Shown here: piece by piece, positions 1 to 11,054 of the stretch
Numbering within the stretch: position 1 is the first letter of the stretch
How the letters are laid out: each line of letters begins with the position of its first letter
Source: Batillaria attramentaria
Lineage: Eukaryota > Mollusca > Gastropoda > Batillariidae
NCBI GenBank assembly: GCA_018292915.2
Contig: JACVVK020000481.1
Location: 92,501 to 156,500 of the forward strand
Length of the DNA stretch: 64,000 nt
Direction: 5' to 3'
The notes under the pieces: generated by a model
Told to the model about the DNA's origin: nothing
Seen by the model: only the letters and a program-made list of their open reading frames with translations
Databases searched by the model: none
Program-made: the position numbers and the translations under genes

Positions 1-468
1 CATCACTAGTAGTACATTAGACTGTATCCAGGTCTCTATAATGTAACTATACTGTGTTACTGTTGTACGTGCTAAATAACACATCGCTAGTAGTACATTA
101 GACTGTATCCAGGTCTCTATAATGTAACTATACTGTGTTACTGTTGTACGTGCTAAATAACACATCACTAGTAGTACATTAGACTGTATCCAGGTCTCTA
201 TAATGTAACTATACTGTGTTACTGTTGTACGTGCTAAATAACACATCACTAGTAGTACATTAGACTGTATCCAGGTCTCTATAATGTAACTATACTGTGT
301 TACTGTTGTACGTGCTAAATAACACATCACTAGTAGTGCATTAGACTGTATCCAGGTCTCTATAATGTAACTATACTGTGTTACTGTTGTACGTGCTAAA
401 TAACACATCACTAGTAGTACATTAGACTGTATCCAGGTCTCTATAATGTAACTATACTGTGTTACTGT
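1..468. repeat. 81-bp tandem satellite, about 5.8 copies
   Basis: Copies begin at 1, 82, 163, 244, 325 and 406, a constant 81-bp period. They are nearly identical: one starts CATCGCTAG instead of CATCACTAG and one has TAGTGCATT for TAGTACATT. The array is cut by the window edge, so its full length is unknown. No coding potential is seen. Confidence 0.97.
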
Positions 469-539
469 TAAGCATGGAATGCACACTTACCTTGGTTCGT
501 CTAGTTATGTGCTGTATTGTAATGTCTCTTACTATAATA

Positions 540-685
540 TAAAATGTCCACTGGCATACAAAGCACACATCTCCTAGATCTAGGGAGCGCTCTCAGCTTT
601 ACTTACTTCCCCTACTTTCAAATTGACCTGATTGAGCGCATGTTTTCGGCTTTAGCGATGCCTTTGTTCCTTATATATATATGAC
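540..685. repeat. dispersed repeat with an (AT)n edge, copy 1
   Basis: About 140 bp, including CTAGATCTAGGGAGCGCTC, recur in inverted orientation at about 37.38-37.52 kb. In both copies one edge abuts an AT microsatellite. From 685 to 893 I see nothing recognisable. Confidence 0.75.
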
Positions 686-893
686 AAAAACAGAATTAAA
701 AAAACCAAAACATTTTTTTCCTCTCCAGAAACTTGTGTCTCCACTTCTAAAGCACTTAAAATCATGCCAAAATGGACCCAACTGTACAGATTTTAGTATA
801 ATGATGATAATTAAAAACTCCGTCTTTGCAGACGCGCGCTCGTGACCTTGCCACTAAATGCTACACACCTTTCCTTTGGGATCATGGATCATT

Positions 894-1056
894 TTAAAGA
901 TCTAAGCTCCCAACAGTTTTTCGGCACGGTTTTGTCGCTGTTTCTGGACACTGTGTGCACTCTGCAACTGTGACAGAGTTGACTGTGCTTGCACGGTCGA
1001 CTCTGTAAATTTTTTCGCACTTCGGAAAGCTATTTGTTGGGAGCTTAGATCTATAA
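894..1056. mobile_element. palindromic MITE (AGATCTAAGCTCCCAACA ends), short copy
   Basis: The ends are inverted copies of AGATCTAAGCTCCCAACA. The interior holds the arm sequence with ACTGTGCTTGCACGGTCGAC. The element begins about five bases beyond the stop codon of the seven-TM gene at 1062-2036. Longer relatives are at 32734-33127 and 47920-48324. It carries no ORF, so it is probably a non-autonomous DNA element. Confidence 0.8.
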
Positions 1057-1061
1057 AGCGA

Positions 1062-2036
1062 TTACACAAAAGTGTCTTCATTCCTCTCGTTTTCGGGTCC
1101 GATCATCGGCTCCTGAATGCCGTGCTGCACGTCAACCGCACGCGCCTGGCGAGCACAGGGACACACGGTGGCCCGGATGTCGGGGTCCAACAGCCAGCAA
1201 CACGGAACCAGGATAAAAGAGAGATCCGCCAGCAAGATGCCAGCTACCAAAACCTTCCGGAGGGTCGGCCATTCTATACGCAAGTCAAGATCCCCCAGAG
1301 CGAAAAATCCGAAGAATGCGACAAAGTGGAAGGCGATGGTCACCACTCCAGCTAAAACCACGTCCACTGGAAACTGACGTCTTTTGTGGACAGTAGCATT
1401 GTCTGTGTGGTGTTGATCAGGAGTCATGTTGAGAGGTGGTCGAGTGACGTAGGCCGCTGTCAGGAGACCGATTGACATCAGTGTGGTGATACTTGGTACT
1501 AGAAACTGTAGAGCTGGCATCACACGCAACGCAGATTTTGCTCGCTTGAAACCATGACAGGGATTATCGGGATCTGCCAACAAAACTTGATAAAACACAG
1601 TTGGCAATACAACAACAGTGTAAATCACTGCTGAATAAAGCAGCACAACAGTTAGTGTCATTTGAAACCTCACGCCATTTCTGAACCACGACTGCACACG
1701 CAAGAACTCCGTCAGGATCACTACAGCGACCGCTAGTTGTGAAAGCGTACTCAACATACAAGAGCCCAGTACCCATACCAACAATTCTGTGCAAGAAAGG
1801 CCAGTTGCTGTGATCAAAAATACGAGAGTGGTGACAGCGCCGAATATTGCTCGGATCAAGTTGACGACACAACTGGCAGTGATGGTCACGTGTTTTGGCG
1901 ATATGCGCATGGCAGGCCTGGTGACGAACAGGCGGATGACGCTGTGGATGATCTGCGAGTTGACGATAGCAGACGCAAACAGGATGATGAAAGTGACGAA
2001 AACACCCGTGAAAGCCTTTATATCTTCTGAAATCAT
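1062..2036 (-). CDS. orphan seven-transmembrane receptor-like protein, copy 1
   Basis: A 324-residue protein with seven hydrophobic segments at about residues 10-34, 50-77, 86-113, 126-150, 170-196, 223-247 and 260-284. Cys82 before TM3 and Cys160 in the second outer loop could form the usual GPCR disulfide. TM7 ends in LLDPD, close to an NPxxY position. The DRY position reads EFLR, so the family is not assigned. I start at the ATG at 2036 rather than 2048, because TTTATGTTTTTCAG lies just before it and looks like a 3' splice site. The paralogue at 19951-20928 has the same acceptor, so a 5' non-coding exon is likely. The two proteins are almost identical through TM3-TM7 and differ mainly near TM1, TM2 and TM7. 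A palindromic MITE follows the stop. Ligand and coupling are unknown. Confidence 0.75.
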   Translation of the reverse strand: MISEDIKAFTGVFVTFIILFASAIVNSQIIHSVIRLFVTRPAMRISPKHVTITASCVVNLIRAIFGAVTTLVFLITATGLSCTELLVWVLGSCMLSTLSQLAVAVVILTEFLRVQSWFRNGVRFQMTLTVVLLYSAVIYTVVVLPTVFYQVLLADPDNPCHGFKRAKSALRVMPALQFLVPSITTLMSIGLLTAAYVTRPPLNMTPDQHHTDNATVHKRRQFPVDVVLAGVVTIAFHFVAFFGFFALGDLDLRIEWPTLRKVLVAGILLADLSFILVPCCWLLDPDIRATVCPCARQARAVDVQHGIQEPMIGPENERNEDTFV

Positions 2037-2099
2037 TCTGAAAAACATAAATCAGGTAGAGTCACCAAACCGTGTCTGCAGGATATCTGTCCATATTAT

Positions 2100-2240
2100 T
2101 AAACGTGTTTTGTATTCTATTCAGTTTTCTAGCATTTACTTGTGACGTGCTTTTGTTTAATCATTGTTACTTCTTTTGTGGTTTTAGCTTCAGCCACAGA
2201 TATCCAGTATTTGCCATCCAAGAGCGGCTTTCCCCTTTGA
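2100..2240. repeat. one to two units of the 74-bp GPCR-upstream repeat
   Basis: The sequence has the same TTACTTCTTTTGTGGTTTTAG pattern that forms long arrays at 16.55-17.1 kb and 21.19-21.93 kb. It lies upstream of copy 1 of the orphan seven-TM gene. Between 2240 and 2479 I see nothing recognisable. Confidence 0.6.
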
Positions 2241-2479
2241 TCTCTCCCGTTGTATAACTGCGGGAATTCCACTAGTGAGGTAACTCATGTGACACATCAC
2301 ATGACAATCATTTCCATGAGTTCCCCGCTAAGGTTTTATTTATATAAATGGAAAAAAAAACCCACAGATAGAACCTTTAGAACAGATAGAAGAATCATAT
2401 ACGAACAAGTATTACTACGCCTGGCGCTCTCGCACCCCGATCTTTCTGTGTCAATACAGCCGGTAAAAAATAAACATTT

Positions 2480-5180
2480 TTACTCGGTATTTCCAGAAAA
2501 GGTGAAACTGGTTTTGTAGAGATCTATTCTAGGGCGAGGAACCCTGAGGTATAGCCCTAGTCTGGAATGATGGGACATTAGTTCTGAAGTTAGACATCTA
2601 TGGTATGGTGGACTTAATTCCTTGCACATTTTGTATACAAGGACACCCTTATTAAACTGAAAATGTTTTAAGGGGAGTATTTCTAGCGCATTGAGTTTTT
2701 GATCTGTTGACAGTGCTGGGTTTGGTAAGATCAGCTTTGCAGCTCTTCTGTGCAAAGAGTTCAGCCTCTTCAAATGAACATCACCTGAATCACCCCATAC
2801 TGTCGAGGAATAATCGATATGAGACTTAATGTGGGCGTTGTAGAACATTCTACGAGTTTCAGTGGTAGTGATGGACTTCAACCGGGACAATAAGTAGAGA
2901 TTTTTGGAGACAATCTTACAGACATTGCTGATGTGCGGCTGCCACTGAAGTTGATTGTCAACAGTTAGCCCGAGTAAGTGATGCTGCGCTACCTGTTTAA
3001 TCTGTTTGCCGTTGATGGACAAATTTAGGGACAGGGAGGCCAACTGGTGTTTTTGGCGTGTGGCAAGTGCCATGCACTCGGTTTTAGATGGGTTCAGTAC
3101 CATGGCATTCGTAGCACACCAGCTTGAAACTTCATGCAAACTTTGATTTAGACGTTGACTGACGACCTCAATGTTTTTATCAGGGGTGTGGATAGTTGTG
3201 TCATCGGCAAACATGTCACATGTGATCTCACTAGTAAAATGGAAAGCAAGATCATTTATGAAAATACAAAAAAGCAAAGGTCCTAAGACAGAGCCCTGGG
3301 GAACGCCATATTTTACTAAACCTTCACTAGAGTAACATCCATTTAGCTGTACTTTTTGTCTTCTCTCCGCTAAGTATGATTCAAAAAATGGTACAGCACT
3401 AGAATTACAAAGATACTGACGCAGTTTTGTCAGTAGTACAGTGTGATTTACTAAGTCAAACGCTTTCTTCAAGTCGAGGAAAATTGTTCCAGTAATTTCT
3501 GATTTGTTAACAGAAGTTAGCCAGGTGTCTACTAATCTTGATAAGGCAGTATGGCATGAGTGTGCAGGGCGGAATCCGGATTGGAATGAGTAAAGCAGTC
3601 CACGTTTTTCTAAATACTGAAGAAGATGTTTGTGGACATGCCTTTCTAGTGGCTTTGATAAAGTTAAAAGGAGAGAGATAGGCCGGAAGCTATTGACATC
3701 CGTGAGATCCTTTGTTTTAGGTAGTGGGATTACTTTGGCATTTTTAAACTCAACTGGGAATGCGTTATGCTGAATACAAAGGTTATGTATGTATGTAATG
3801 GATTCAACAATGTACGGGACAGACAACTTGAGGACTTTAGGGCTTATTTCGTCTTCTCCAGACGATTTTTTATTTTTCATTGAACTAATAAGTTTCCCTA
3901 CCTCGTGCACTGCTAGAGGGTGTATACAAAATGGAGACGTTCCAGCTGTTCTTTGTTGACAGAAGTTAAGTAATGATTGGGGGCAAGTATAGGGAGGGGA
4001 ATCATTGCTAGAAGGAACAAGCGATTCTGCTACAGAAATAAAATGATTGTTGAATGTGTCTGCGGTGATGCTAGAAGGGGTGGCTGCCGATTTCTTATTG
4101 CTACCTCTAGTGACTAAGTTTACGGCACACCATACTGAGGATGCGTCTTTTCCGTCTCTTATTGTACGATCACATAGATCCCGTTTAGCTTTCCTGACCA
4201 TGTTCTTTACACGATTTCTTTGTTTTTTGTAATCACTAAAATGTTTCTGTTCTTTTAGCTTGTCCCTATATTTCATTGCCTGAATGATTTCCTGAGTGAT
4301 CCAAGGGGATAAAGTGTTATTTTTTACTCGTTTTCGCTGTTTCGGGGCATGCCTATCAAGCGCACTGCTAAATAAACTATACCACTTTGAGACAGCTGAT
4401 TGAGGATAAGTGTCATTGTAAACATGAGCGAAAGGAGTGTTGTGTAGTTCAGCAAGAAATGCTGCTACATTAAACTGTTTGAAAGATCTGTAAGTGACCG
4501 TTGTGTGTCCACCCTTGTTGTTGATTGGAAGTGCCGATGACCACGAGCAAATGACAGGATAGTGATCACTAACACTTAGATTACCAACCTGCACACCCGA
4601 GACAGCATCAGGTCGGTTAGAATAAATGTGGTCGATGAGGGTTGATGTGGATGCGGTGACTCTTGTAGGAGATTTGACTAACTGGTGAAGACCTACCAAA
4701 TTAATCGTACAATCCCATGCTGCATGCGGTTTAAACATATCAATATTAAAATCGCCCATTACAATTACGTCATTGTCAGGTAATCCTATATTTTCAACAT
4801 TATGCAAAAAATCATCATACCAATCGAAGTTTGCAGCGGGGTTACGGTACAAGAAACTAACAAACAATGGCCGAGTTTTGTGGCTTTTTACTTCTAACCA
4901 TAAACATTCCACATCTGGAGTCTCTAAGTCCTGACGCCTGTGAACTAAATGTTGGATGGAGTGATGTATATAGAGAGCGACCAGAGGAGCATGTATCACG
5001 GCGAATCAGGGAAAAGTTTGGGACACTGATGGCTTCATCGCTTATGTTGGGGTTTAGACGCGTCTCACTAAAACCAAACAGATGGAATGGTTCAGGGTGG
5101 TTCAGATACAGACAAACATCAGACATCTTATTAAACAAATGATAAACATTTAAGTGGCCTAGACGTAAGTCGTTACGCAG
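2480..5180 (-). mobile_element. CR1/L2-like (Jockey group) non-LTR retrotransposon, truncated
   Basis: The minus strand encodes an apurinic-type endonuclease followed by a reverse transcriptase. Endonuclease motifs seen are FGFSETRL, VMGDFNID, LIDHIYSN and SVSDHYPVI. RT motifs are LKKAFDLVNH, GVPQGSVLGPLLF and MFADDTTIH (near 3200). The N-terminal part (about 5180-5000, with LGHLNVYHLFNKMSD) is in a different frame from the remaining 830 or so codons, so one frameshift lies near 4990-5010. The C-terminus stops at FTFSGNTE, before the LWNSLP-type end expected of the family. The element is therefore truncated at both ends as well as frameshifted and is dead. Clade assignment is by motif only. 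Confidence 0.88.
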
Positions 5181-5547
5181 TTTGAATTAAGGCATTGTAT
5201 GTATACTGAATGTAATAGAAAACTGAAAATAATATCAATAAAGGAAGTAAAAGGAGACGACAATCAATAAAATGATTATGTAAGCCAGATGATGACAAAA
5301 ATCAGTGTATGCACAAGAAAATTGATACCCACGGATATGTAGAAGAGAAGGATAAACCCAGGGGTGATTGTCCACAAAACTCACACTACAGTCCGGTTCG
5401 GCTAGGTAGGTAGTATCCGTGGGGTAAGAGTAATCCGATAAGTGTACACACAGGGAGTTCACACTATTCACGTCGGATCACTATAGGAAGTCCAAGGGCA
5501 CTGTAACGGCCACGCTTCGGCGATAGTTAACTAAACAAACTACTAAC
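5181..5547. other. no gene recognised
   Basis: Between the two LINEs I find only short ORFs without recognisable motifs. Part may be 5' sequence of the CR1/L2-like element on the minus strand, but its ORF is interrupted just above 5180. Confidence 0.4.
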
Positions 5548-5897
5548 GGACTGAGTTCTGCTCACTCGTGCAGACAGCACGCATTTCTGATCGCTCTGCA
5601 TTGACTTACTAATTTCGGTGTTAATTGCCAGAACCACAGCGTGCCGGTCTTCCACAATGCGATAGATCGATTGTCTGTTCGATCAGGCGCAGGCATGTAA
5701 ATTCCCAAACTTTTTCCTTCACGGGAAGACCAGCAATGTGACATTTCAGTTTCGTGTCGGCCGGTCGGACATTGTGTAGTTTTGGACTCAATGCTGTGCT
5801 ATTTATAGCACGCTGACCACTGTGTACTTCGGCTGTGAGAGACTCTATGTTTGTGTCTGCACGGACATAACGATCACGCTCATGTCTGTCTGCGATT

Positions 5898-6842
5898 ATG
5901 AGCACCAGTATCTCTCAGTATTTTCAAAGATTGAAACGAAAGCCATCGTCAACATCTTCTAGTGACGGTAGCCCCGACAGAGTATCACTAAAGCCGACAC
6001 CGAAGAAGCAACGGGACGTCCACAGCGTCAGTGCAAGTGTAAGTGTACCGGAGGAGTCTGAGCTGTTCGCGGTGGAAGAAACAGAAGGAGAGGAGACCAT
6101 GTCGGAAGAGATGGTGGCAAGCAACACGCAAGAGGCTCTGACGGAGATTAGCAAACAGTTAGCCAGGCTGGCGACCAAGGACGACATGGAGCAGCTGACT
6201 ACCAAGCTGATGGACAGAATCGAAAAGCTGGAGGGAAGGGTCTTTGACTTGGAGACGGAGAGGGACAGTTTGAAGGCCGATGTTCAGACCATTAAACAAG
6301 AAAACCATGCTCTGAAGCAGCAGCTACAGGGGCTGAAGCGATCCACTGAAACCAGACACAATGACCTGGAACAGTACCAAAGGAGGTGGAACCTGAGGAT
6401 CTTTGGTGTGAAAGAGACGCAGAACGAGGACTGTGTACAGAAGTGTCTCCAGGTGTTCAATGACAAAGTGCATGTGAACACGGAGGAAGCAGACATACAG
6501 GTCGCTCATCGTGTCAAGGCCTCGACTCAGCACTCTAGAGGAGCAGGGGCGCAGGGCGGAAGACGTGCTGCGGCGATCATTGTGCAGTTCGCTAATCGTC
6601 GAGTCAGGGACAAAATTCTGCAGAACCGAAAGGTGCTTGCAAAATCAGGCGTGACAACCTCTGAGGACTTGACAGCAAAGAACTTTCAGCTGCTGAAAGC
6701 AGCGCAGGTCCATACCGCTACTATAACCGCCTGGTCTTCAAATGGGAAAATAATCGCCCAACTGAAGAATGGGAAGAAAGTTCGGGTGGAAACAGATACT
6801 GACATAGATACTTTTTTCAACAGGTGCATTACTGCGCAGTAG
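5898..6842 (+). CDS. LINE ORF1 protein (L1-type RNA-binding chaperone)
   Basis: 314 residues from an ATG. An acidic and Ser/Thr-rich N-terminus with a basic patch (KPTPKKQRD) is followed by a heptad-rich helix, about residues 80-155, predicted to be a trimerising coiled coil. Next comes YQRRWNLRIFGVKE, which matches the start of the L1 ORF1p RRM, and a basic C-terminal domain. In L1 this protein coats the element RNA and acts as a nucleic-acid chaperone during target-primed reverse transcription. No internal stop or frameshift is seen. The ORF lies about 1.5 kb upstream of ORF2, more than in most L1 elements. The family call is from architecture and the RRM start. Confidence 0.85.
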   Translation: MSTSISQYFQRLKRKPSSTSSSDGSPDRVSLKPTPKKQRDVHSVSASVSVPEESELFAVEETEGEETMSEEMVASNTQEALTEISKQLARLATKDDMEQLTTKLMDRIEKLEGRVFDLETERDSLKADVQTIKQENHALKQQLQGLKRSTETRHNDLEQYQRRWNLRIFGVKETQNEDCVQKCLQVFNDKVHVNTEEADIQVAHRVKASTQHSRGAGAQGGRRAAAIIVQFANRRVRDKILQNRKVLAKSGVTTSEDLTAKNFQLLKAAQVHTATITAWSSNGKIIAQLKNGKKVRVETDTDIDTFFNRCITAQ

Positions 6843-7599
6843 ACATTCCCCACTGTGGATCACTGCGCTGGATATTTCAGTGTTTCCCCCACGTTTTGTC
6901 TAATAGACATCACGGAACATGACAATACAGGTAGCAGTATAATAATTTTCAATACCATAACTAAACTTGGTGCATATAGCAGAGACATACATAACATATA
7001 TGTTTCGGTCTATAGTTTGTTCTCTTCAGTGATTTCTGTCATTGTAATGTAGGCTCATGTTGTTTTCATGTTAGTATTCCCCTATAATTTTTGCGTTTTC
7101 TTTCTTTATTCGTTCATCGTTCACGGTATCGATTGTGAGTGTGTAAATGCGAGAACAAGCACATGGCAGTGTTTACAAAGTAAGACCTTTGACCCGACCT
7201 GACCCGTGCGCAACCCCCAACCCGCATGCGTGCGCACCCAGCAAGTGACCGGCAGCCATGTGGGTAGATGTGACTGTGATGGCTGGGCCTTTTTATGCCC
7301 ACTCCGCTACAACTGTGTGTGATAAATGTGGATACCGTTGGACGCCTAGCAGAACTGAAACAGATAATTTTTTGTGGACTTGATTGCTGTGCCTGTCAGC
7401 TTTACGCATAGACTCACGAAAGCTGTGAATGTGGCGCTCCCTGCGGCCTCGGGGATGTGTCTGGCGTGCTAGCTCTGTAACTGTAGTAAGGTACGTACCC
7501 AACCCAATATTGACCTGGCTACTTTCGTTGTGCACGTCAGTCACTAATGGAAAGTGTATCATGTGGCATGCATGTCACTGTGATACAAACTACAGTGAA

Positions 7600-7880
7600 A
7601 ACTGGTTTTTCCCGCAACGCCCCCCCCCCCCCCCCATGTCACAGTATGTCTTGTGTGATACTGATAGTGTACCTGGTAAACTAGACATGTTAGGCAGCAT
7701 AACATGTCGCTCCCCCCCCCCTCCTCTAGGGAAATGGTGAAGACAAGGTATTATATTAGTTTTATCATACATGCACGCGCCTGCACATCTCAGTTAGTTT
7801 GTTCATTCTTTTTATTTGCTTGAGTTCTTTTTGTTTCTCTTTGCCACTCCCCACCCCCGCCCACCCCCCCCCCCCATCCC
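7600..7880. repeat. poly-C/poly-G tracts in the LINE inter-ORF region
   Basis: Runs of C occur near 7620-7636, 7714-7722 and 7865-7875. Apart from these tracts, nothing recognisable lies between ORF1 at 6842 and about 7950. Confidence 0.85.
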
Positions 7881-7949
7881 ACAGGATCTTACCCTTGTTG
7901 TTTGTGCCTTGTCTGTACCTTGTCTGTACCCTGTGCATTAACAGCCAGT

Positions 7950-8393
7950 ATGGTGTGTCAACCAGTGTTAGTACAAATATTTGCAATTGGTTCTGTACCT
8001 AAATGGGATCAGTGTACCCCACTGTCATTATACATGTTGTTTGCCTGTTATTTTGCCATGCTAGTCCAATCTGCAGTCAGTGTAGGTATTTTCCAGCAGG
8101 CTCCGGTGTCCCTGGGCACTGACTTGACGCTGCCACTGTGTTCTGTCGTGTTTTTCTTTCTACCACAGCTACTGTGTTATGTGTGCTGTTATGCTGTGAC
8201 CATTGTTGAGTGTCTGCGGGATCAGCAGATGTTGATGTCCACAGTCTGTTTACTTACAGTCTTTTTTGTGATGCATTTGTATCATGACTGGTTTGCCTGC
8301 ATCATGAAAAGTTCTTCCATGCTGATTGTTGCTCCCATTACTGGATGGTCATTTCATGCAATGTATACATATACCCCCAGTTACAATGTCTAG
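7950..8393 (+). CDS. possible third ORF of the LINE, hydrophobic, overlapping the ORF2 start
   Basis: A 147-residue ORF from the ATG at 7950. Its TAG at 8391-8393 lies inside the first codons of ORF2, which begins at 8386, as ATGTCTAG. It has three strongly hydrophobic stretches (LSLYMLFACYFAMLVQSAV, LCSVVFFFLPQLLCYVCCY, MSTVCLLTVFFVMHLY). The local DNA is T-rich, which favours both open frames and hydrophobic codons, so it may be fortuitous. The overlap would suit termination-reinitiation of ORF2. I do not recognise the sequence. Confidence 0.3.
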   Translation: MVCQPVLVQIFAIGSVPKWDQCTPLSLYMLFACYFAMLVQSAVSVGIFQQAPVSLGTDLTLPLCSVVFFFLPQLLCYVCCYAVTIVECLRDQQMLMSTVCLLTVFFVMHLYHDWFACIMKSSSMLIVAPITGWSFHAMYTYTPSYNV

Positions 8394-11046
8394 TAGTAAA
8401 GTAACTATTGCTTCTATGAACTGTCAGGGACTGGGGGATGCTATGAAACGTAGAGATGTATTTCACTACCTGCGAGAAAAACAATATTCCATATATTTCC
8501 TACAAGACACACATTTCACCCCTGACATAGAGAATTTTGTTCGATCAGAGTGGGGATACAAGTGTTATTTTGCATCTTTTAACTCTAGTTCACGAGGAGT
8601 TGCCATATTATTTAATAATAATTTCGAATTTGATGTGAAAAATGTGTACAATGACATAGGGGGGAATTATATTCTTGTATCCATTAAAACCATGGGCAAA
8701 GATTTGTTACTGGTTAATTTGTATGGGCCAAATCGGGACAACCCTGAATTCTATATCCAGTTGGAAGAAAAAATTTCCGAATTTGGTTTAGAGAATGTTG
8801 TTATTGCTGGAGATTGGAATGCAGCACAAAATTTCAGCCTTGACTGTCACAACTACAGACACCATAATAACCCAAAGGCAGTCGAGCAGATAGAATTACT
8901 AATGGATAAACTAGACCTGTTTGACATCTGGAGGGAGCTAAACCCTGAACTTAGAAGATACACATGGCGCAGAAACCGACCCTTTCAACAAAGTAGGCTG
9001 GACTACTTCCTCATTTCTGATCTGCTGTGCTGTCATGTTAATGAGGCAGACATTAAACCTGGTTATAGGACTGACCACTCCCTTATTACACTTGTATTAG
9101 AAGAGGGAACTGAAGTCAAGAAACACCTCCTATGGAAATTTAATTCCTCCCTTTTAAAATGTAAACAATACGTAGATGAGATTAACAGTGTTATTATGAG
9201 TGTCACAGAAGAATATGCTGCCTTTCCCTATTGTAGACATAATCTCTCAAAAGTACCTAAATCAGAGATACAGTTTGTTATATCGGATCAAACCTTTTTA
9301 GACACATTGCTCATGAAGATCAGAGCAAAGACAATTTCATATTCTGTCATGAAAAAACGTGTGGATTCTGAAAAAGAGAAGGAGCTCGAAAACTGCATCA
9401 TCAACCTTGAGAATAAGACTCTCCGGTCGGATGAAGACAATAGGGAACTGGATGGTTACAAACAAGAGTTAGTAATACTACGTGAGAAAAAAATGAAGGG
9501 TGTATTGTTGCGTTCGAGGGCGAGATGGGTTGCAGATGGAGAAAAAGTTACAAGATATTTTTGCAGCTTAGAAAAAAGAAATTATGTTAATAAGCAGATG
9601 AATAAACTGGTTAAAAATGATGGTTCAGTAATAAATAATAATAATGATATAATCACAGAAGTTAATTCATTCTATAAACAATTATATGCAAAAAGAGATA
9701 TTGAGGAATGTGAGCTTTATAATCTGATATCCGACTTCCCGAAGTTTTCAGAAGAAGCAAGTGGTTCATTGGAAGGTAAGATCACTTTGGAGGAAGCAGG
9801 ATTAGCGTTAAAAAACATGAAGAATAATAAAAGTCCAGGAAGTGATGGCTTCACAGTTGAATTTTTCAAATTTTTTTGGTTGCAACTTGGAAATTTTATA
9901 ATTCGGTCACTAAATGAAGGTTTTGATAAGAAAGAAATGTCTTCAACACAAAAGGAAGGAATTATAGTATGCATACCAAAAGGTGACAAACCTAAGGAAT
10001 TCATTAAAAACTGGAGGCCCATCTCGCTCTTGAACGTAATATACAAAATAGGTGCGAGTTGCATTGCATGCAGGTTGAAAGGTGTCTTATCGTCGGTTAT
10101 TAGCGAAGACCAGAGTGGCTTTGTTCCAAACCGTTTCTTGGGAAACAATATCCGTCTTCTGTATGACCTTATGTATGAACTTGCTCGTTTAAACAAACCA
10201 GGCCTTCTTCTTTGCCTTGACTTTGAGAAGGCGTTTGATAGTGTCGATTTAGTATTTATGCATAAAGTCCTGAAAGCCTTTAACTGTGGTCTTGACTTCT
10301 GTAGATGGGTTGAAACTTTTTATCAGAACATTAAATCAACAGTGTTAGTTAATGGCAGATTAGGTCAATGGTTTCCAATTGAAAGAGGATGTAGGCAAGG
10401 CGATCCGCTGTCCCCTTACTTATTCGTGATGTGCGTTGAGGTGTTAGCGCTTATGATAAGGCAAAACAAACTAATTAGAGGTATTAAAATTGATGAGGTT
10501 GAGAGTAAAATTTTACAGTATGCAGACGACACTGAGCTTACACTGGAAGGGGATGCGAAGTCATTTAAAGAATCTCTAAATACTGTAGATCATTTTGGTA
10601 AGATATCGGGTCTTCTCTTAAATAAAGATAAAACAATGGCCATTTGGCTAGGAAGTAAAAAAAAATCACCAATTAAATATATGCCTCATCTACGGATGGA
10701 GTGGAACCCTGACAAGTTTAAAATATTGGGTATCTGGTTCACGAATGATCTTAAGCAGGTCGAAGAAATTAATTACCAAGAAATATTTTCCGCAATAAAA
10801 AACATGTATAAAACTTGGCTAAAGAGACAAATCACACCATTGGGTAGAGTTGCAGTCCTTAAGTCTCTCATTTTATCCAAAATCACTCATTTGTGGTTGT
10901 TGCTGCCAAATCCACCAGACAGATATGTTACAGAGCTACAAAGACCGATTTACTATTTTGTATGGAATAAAAAACAAGACCGGATAAGCAGATCAACTTC
11001 CTCTAAGAATTTACTCCACGGAGGAATCGGTATTCCAGAAATATAA
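8386..11046 (+). CDS. LINE ORF2 protein, N-terminal part: endonuclease and reverse transcriptase
   Basis: 886 residues from the ATG at 8386. An in-frame ATG also exists at 8356, but the endonuclease start VTIASMNCQGL favours 8386. Endonuclease motifs are FLQDTHF, LVNLYGPN, VIAGDWNA, SRLDYFLIS and YRTDHSLI. RT motifs include NNKSPGSDGFTVEFFKFFW, NWRPISLLN, LCLDFEKAFD, CRQGDPLSPYLF and the catalytic QYADDTEL near 10515. These match Tx1/L1-type LINEs. The frame ends in GGIGIPEI and a TAA at 11044. The next ORF continues the protein in another frame, so ORF2 is split by one small indel, consistent with an extra TA in ATATAAATAAC. Confidence 0.9.
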   Translation: MSSSKVTIASMNCQGLGDAMKRRDVFHYLREKQYSIYFLQDTHFTPDIENFVRSEWGYKCYFASFNSSSRGVAILFNNNFEFDVKNVYNDIGGNYILVSIKTMGKDLLLVNLYGPNRDNPEFYIQLEEKISEFGLENVVIAGDWNAAQNFSLDCHNYRHHNNPKAVEQIELLMDKLDLFDIWRELNPELRRYTWRRNRPFQQSRLDYFLISDLLCCHVNEADIKPGYRTDHSLITLVLEEGTEVKKHLLWKFNSSLLKCKQYVDEINSVIMSVTEEYAAFPYCRHNLSKVPKSEIQFVISDQTFLDTLLMKIRAKTISYSVMKKRVDSEKEKELENCIINLENKTLRSDEDNRELDGYKQELVILREKKMKGVLLRSRARWVADGEKVTRYFCSLEKRNYVNKQMNKLVKNDGSVINNNNDIITEVNSFYKQLYAKRDIEECELYNLISDFPKFSEEASGSLEGKITLEEAGLALKNMKNNKSPGSDGFTVEFFKFFWLQLGNFIIRSLNEGFDKKEMSSTQKEGIIVCIPKGDKPKEFIKNWRPISLLNVIYKIGASCIACRLKGVLSSVISEDQSGFVPNRFLGNNIRLLYDLMYELARLNKPGLLLCLDFEKAFDSVDLVFMHKVLKAFNCGLDFCRWVETFYQNIKSTVLVNGRLGQWFPIERGCRQGDPLSPYLFVMCVEVLALMIRQNKLIRGIKIDEVESKILQYADDTELTLEGDAKSFKESLNTVDHFGKISGLLLNKDKTMAIWLGSKKKSPIKYMPHLRMEWNPDKFKILGIWFTNDLKQVEEINYQEIFSAIKNMYKTWLKRQITPLGRVAVLKSLILSKITHLWLLLPNPPDRYVTELQRPIYYFVWNKKQDRISRSTSSKNLLHGGIGIPEI

Positions 11047-11054
11047 ATAACCAA

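Noticed and set aside
7902..8385. Starting the hydrophobic LINE frame at 7902 rather than 7950
   Set aside because: The codon at 7902 is TTG; the first in-frame ATG is at 7950.
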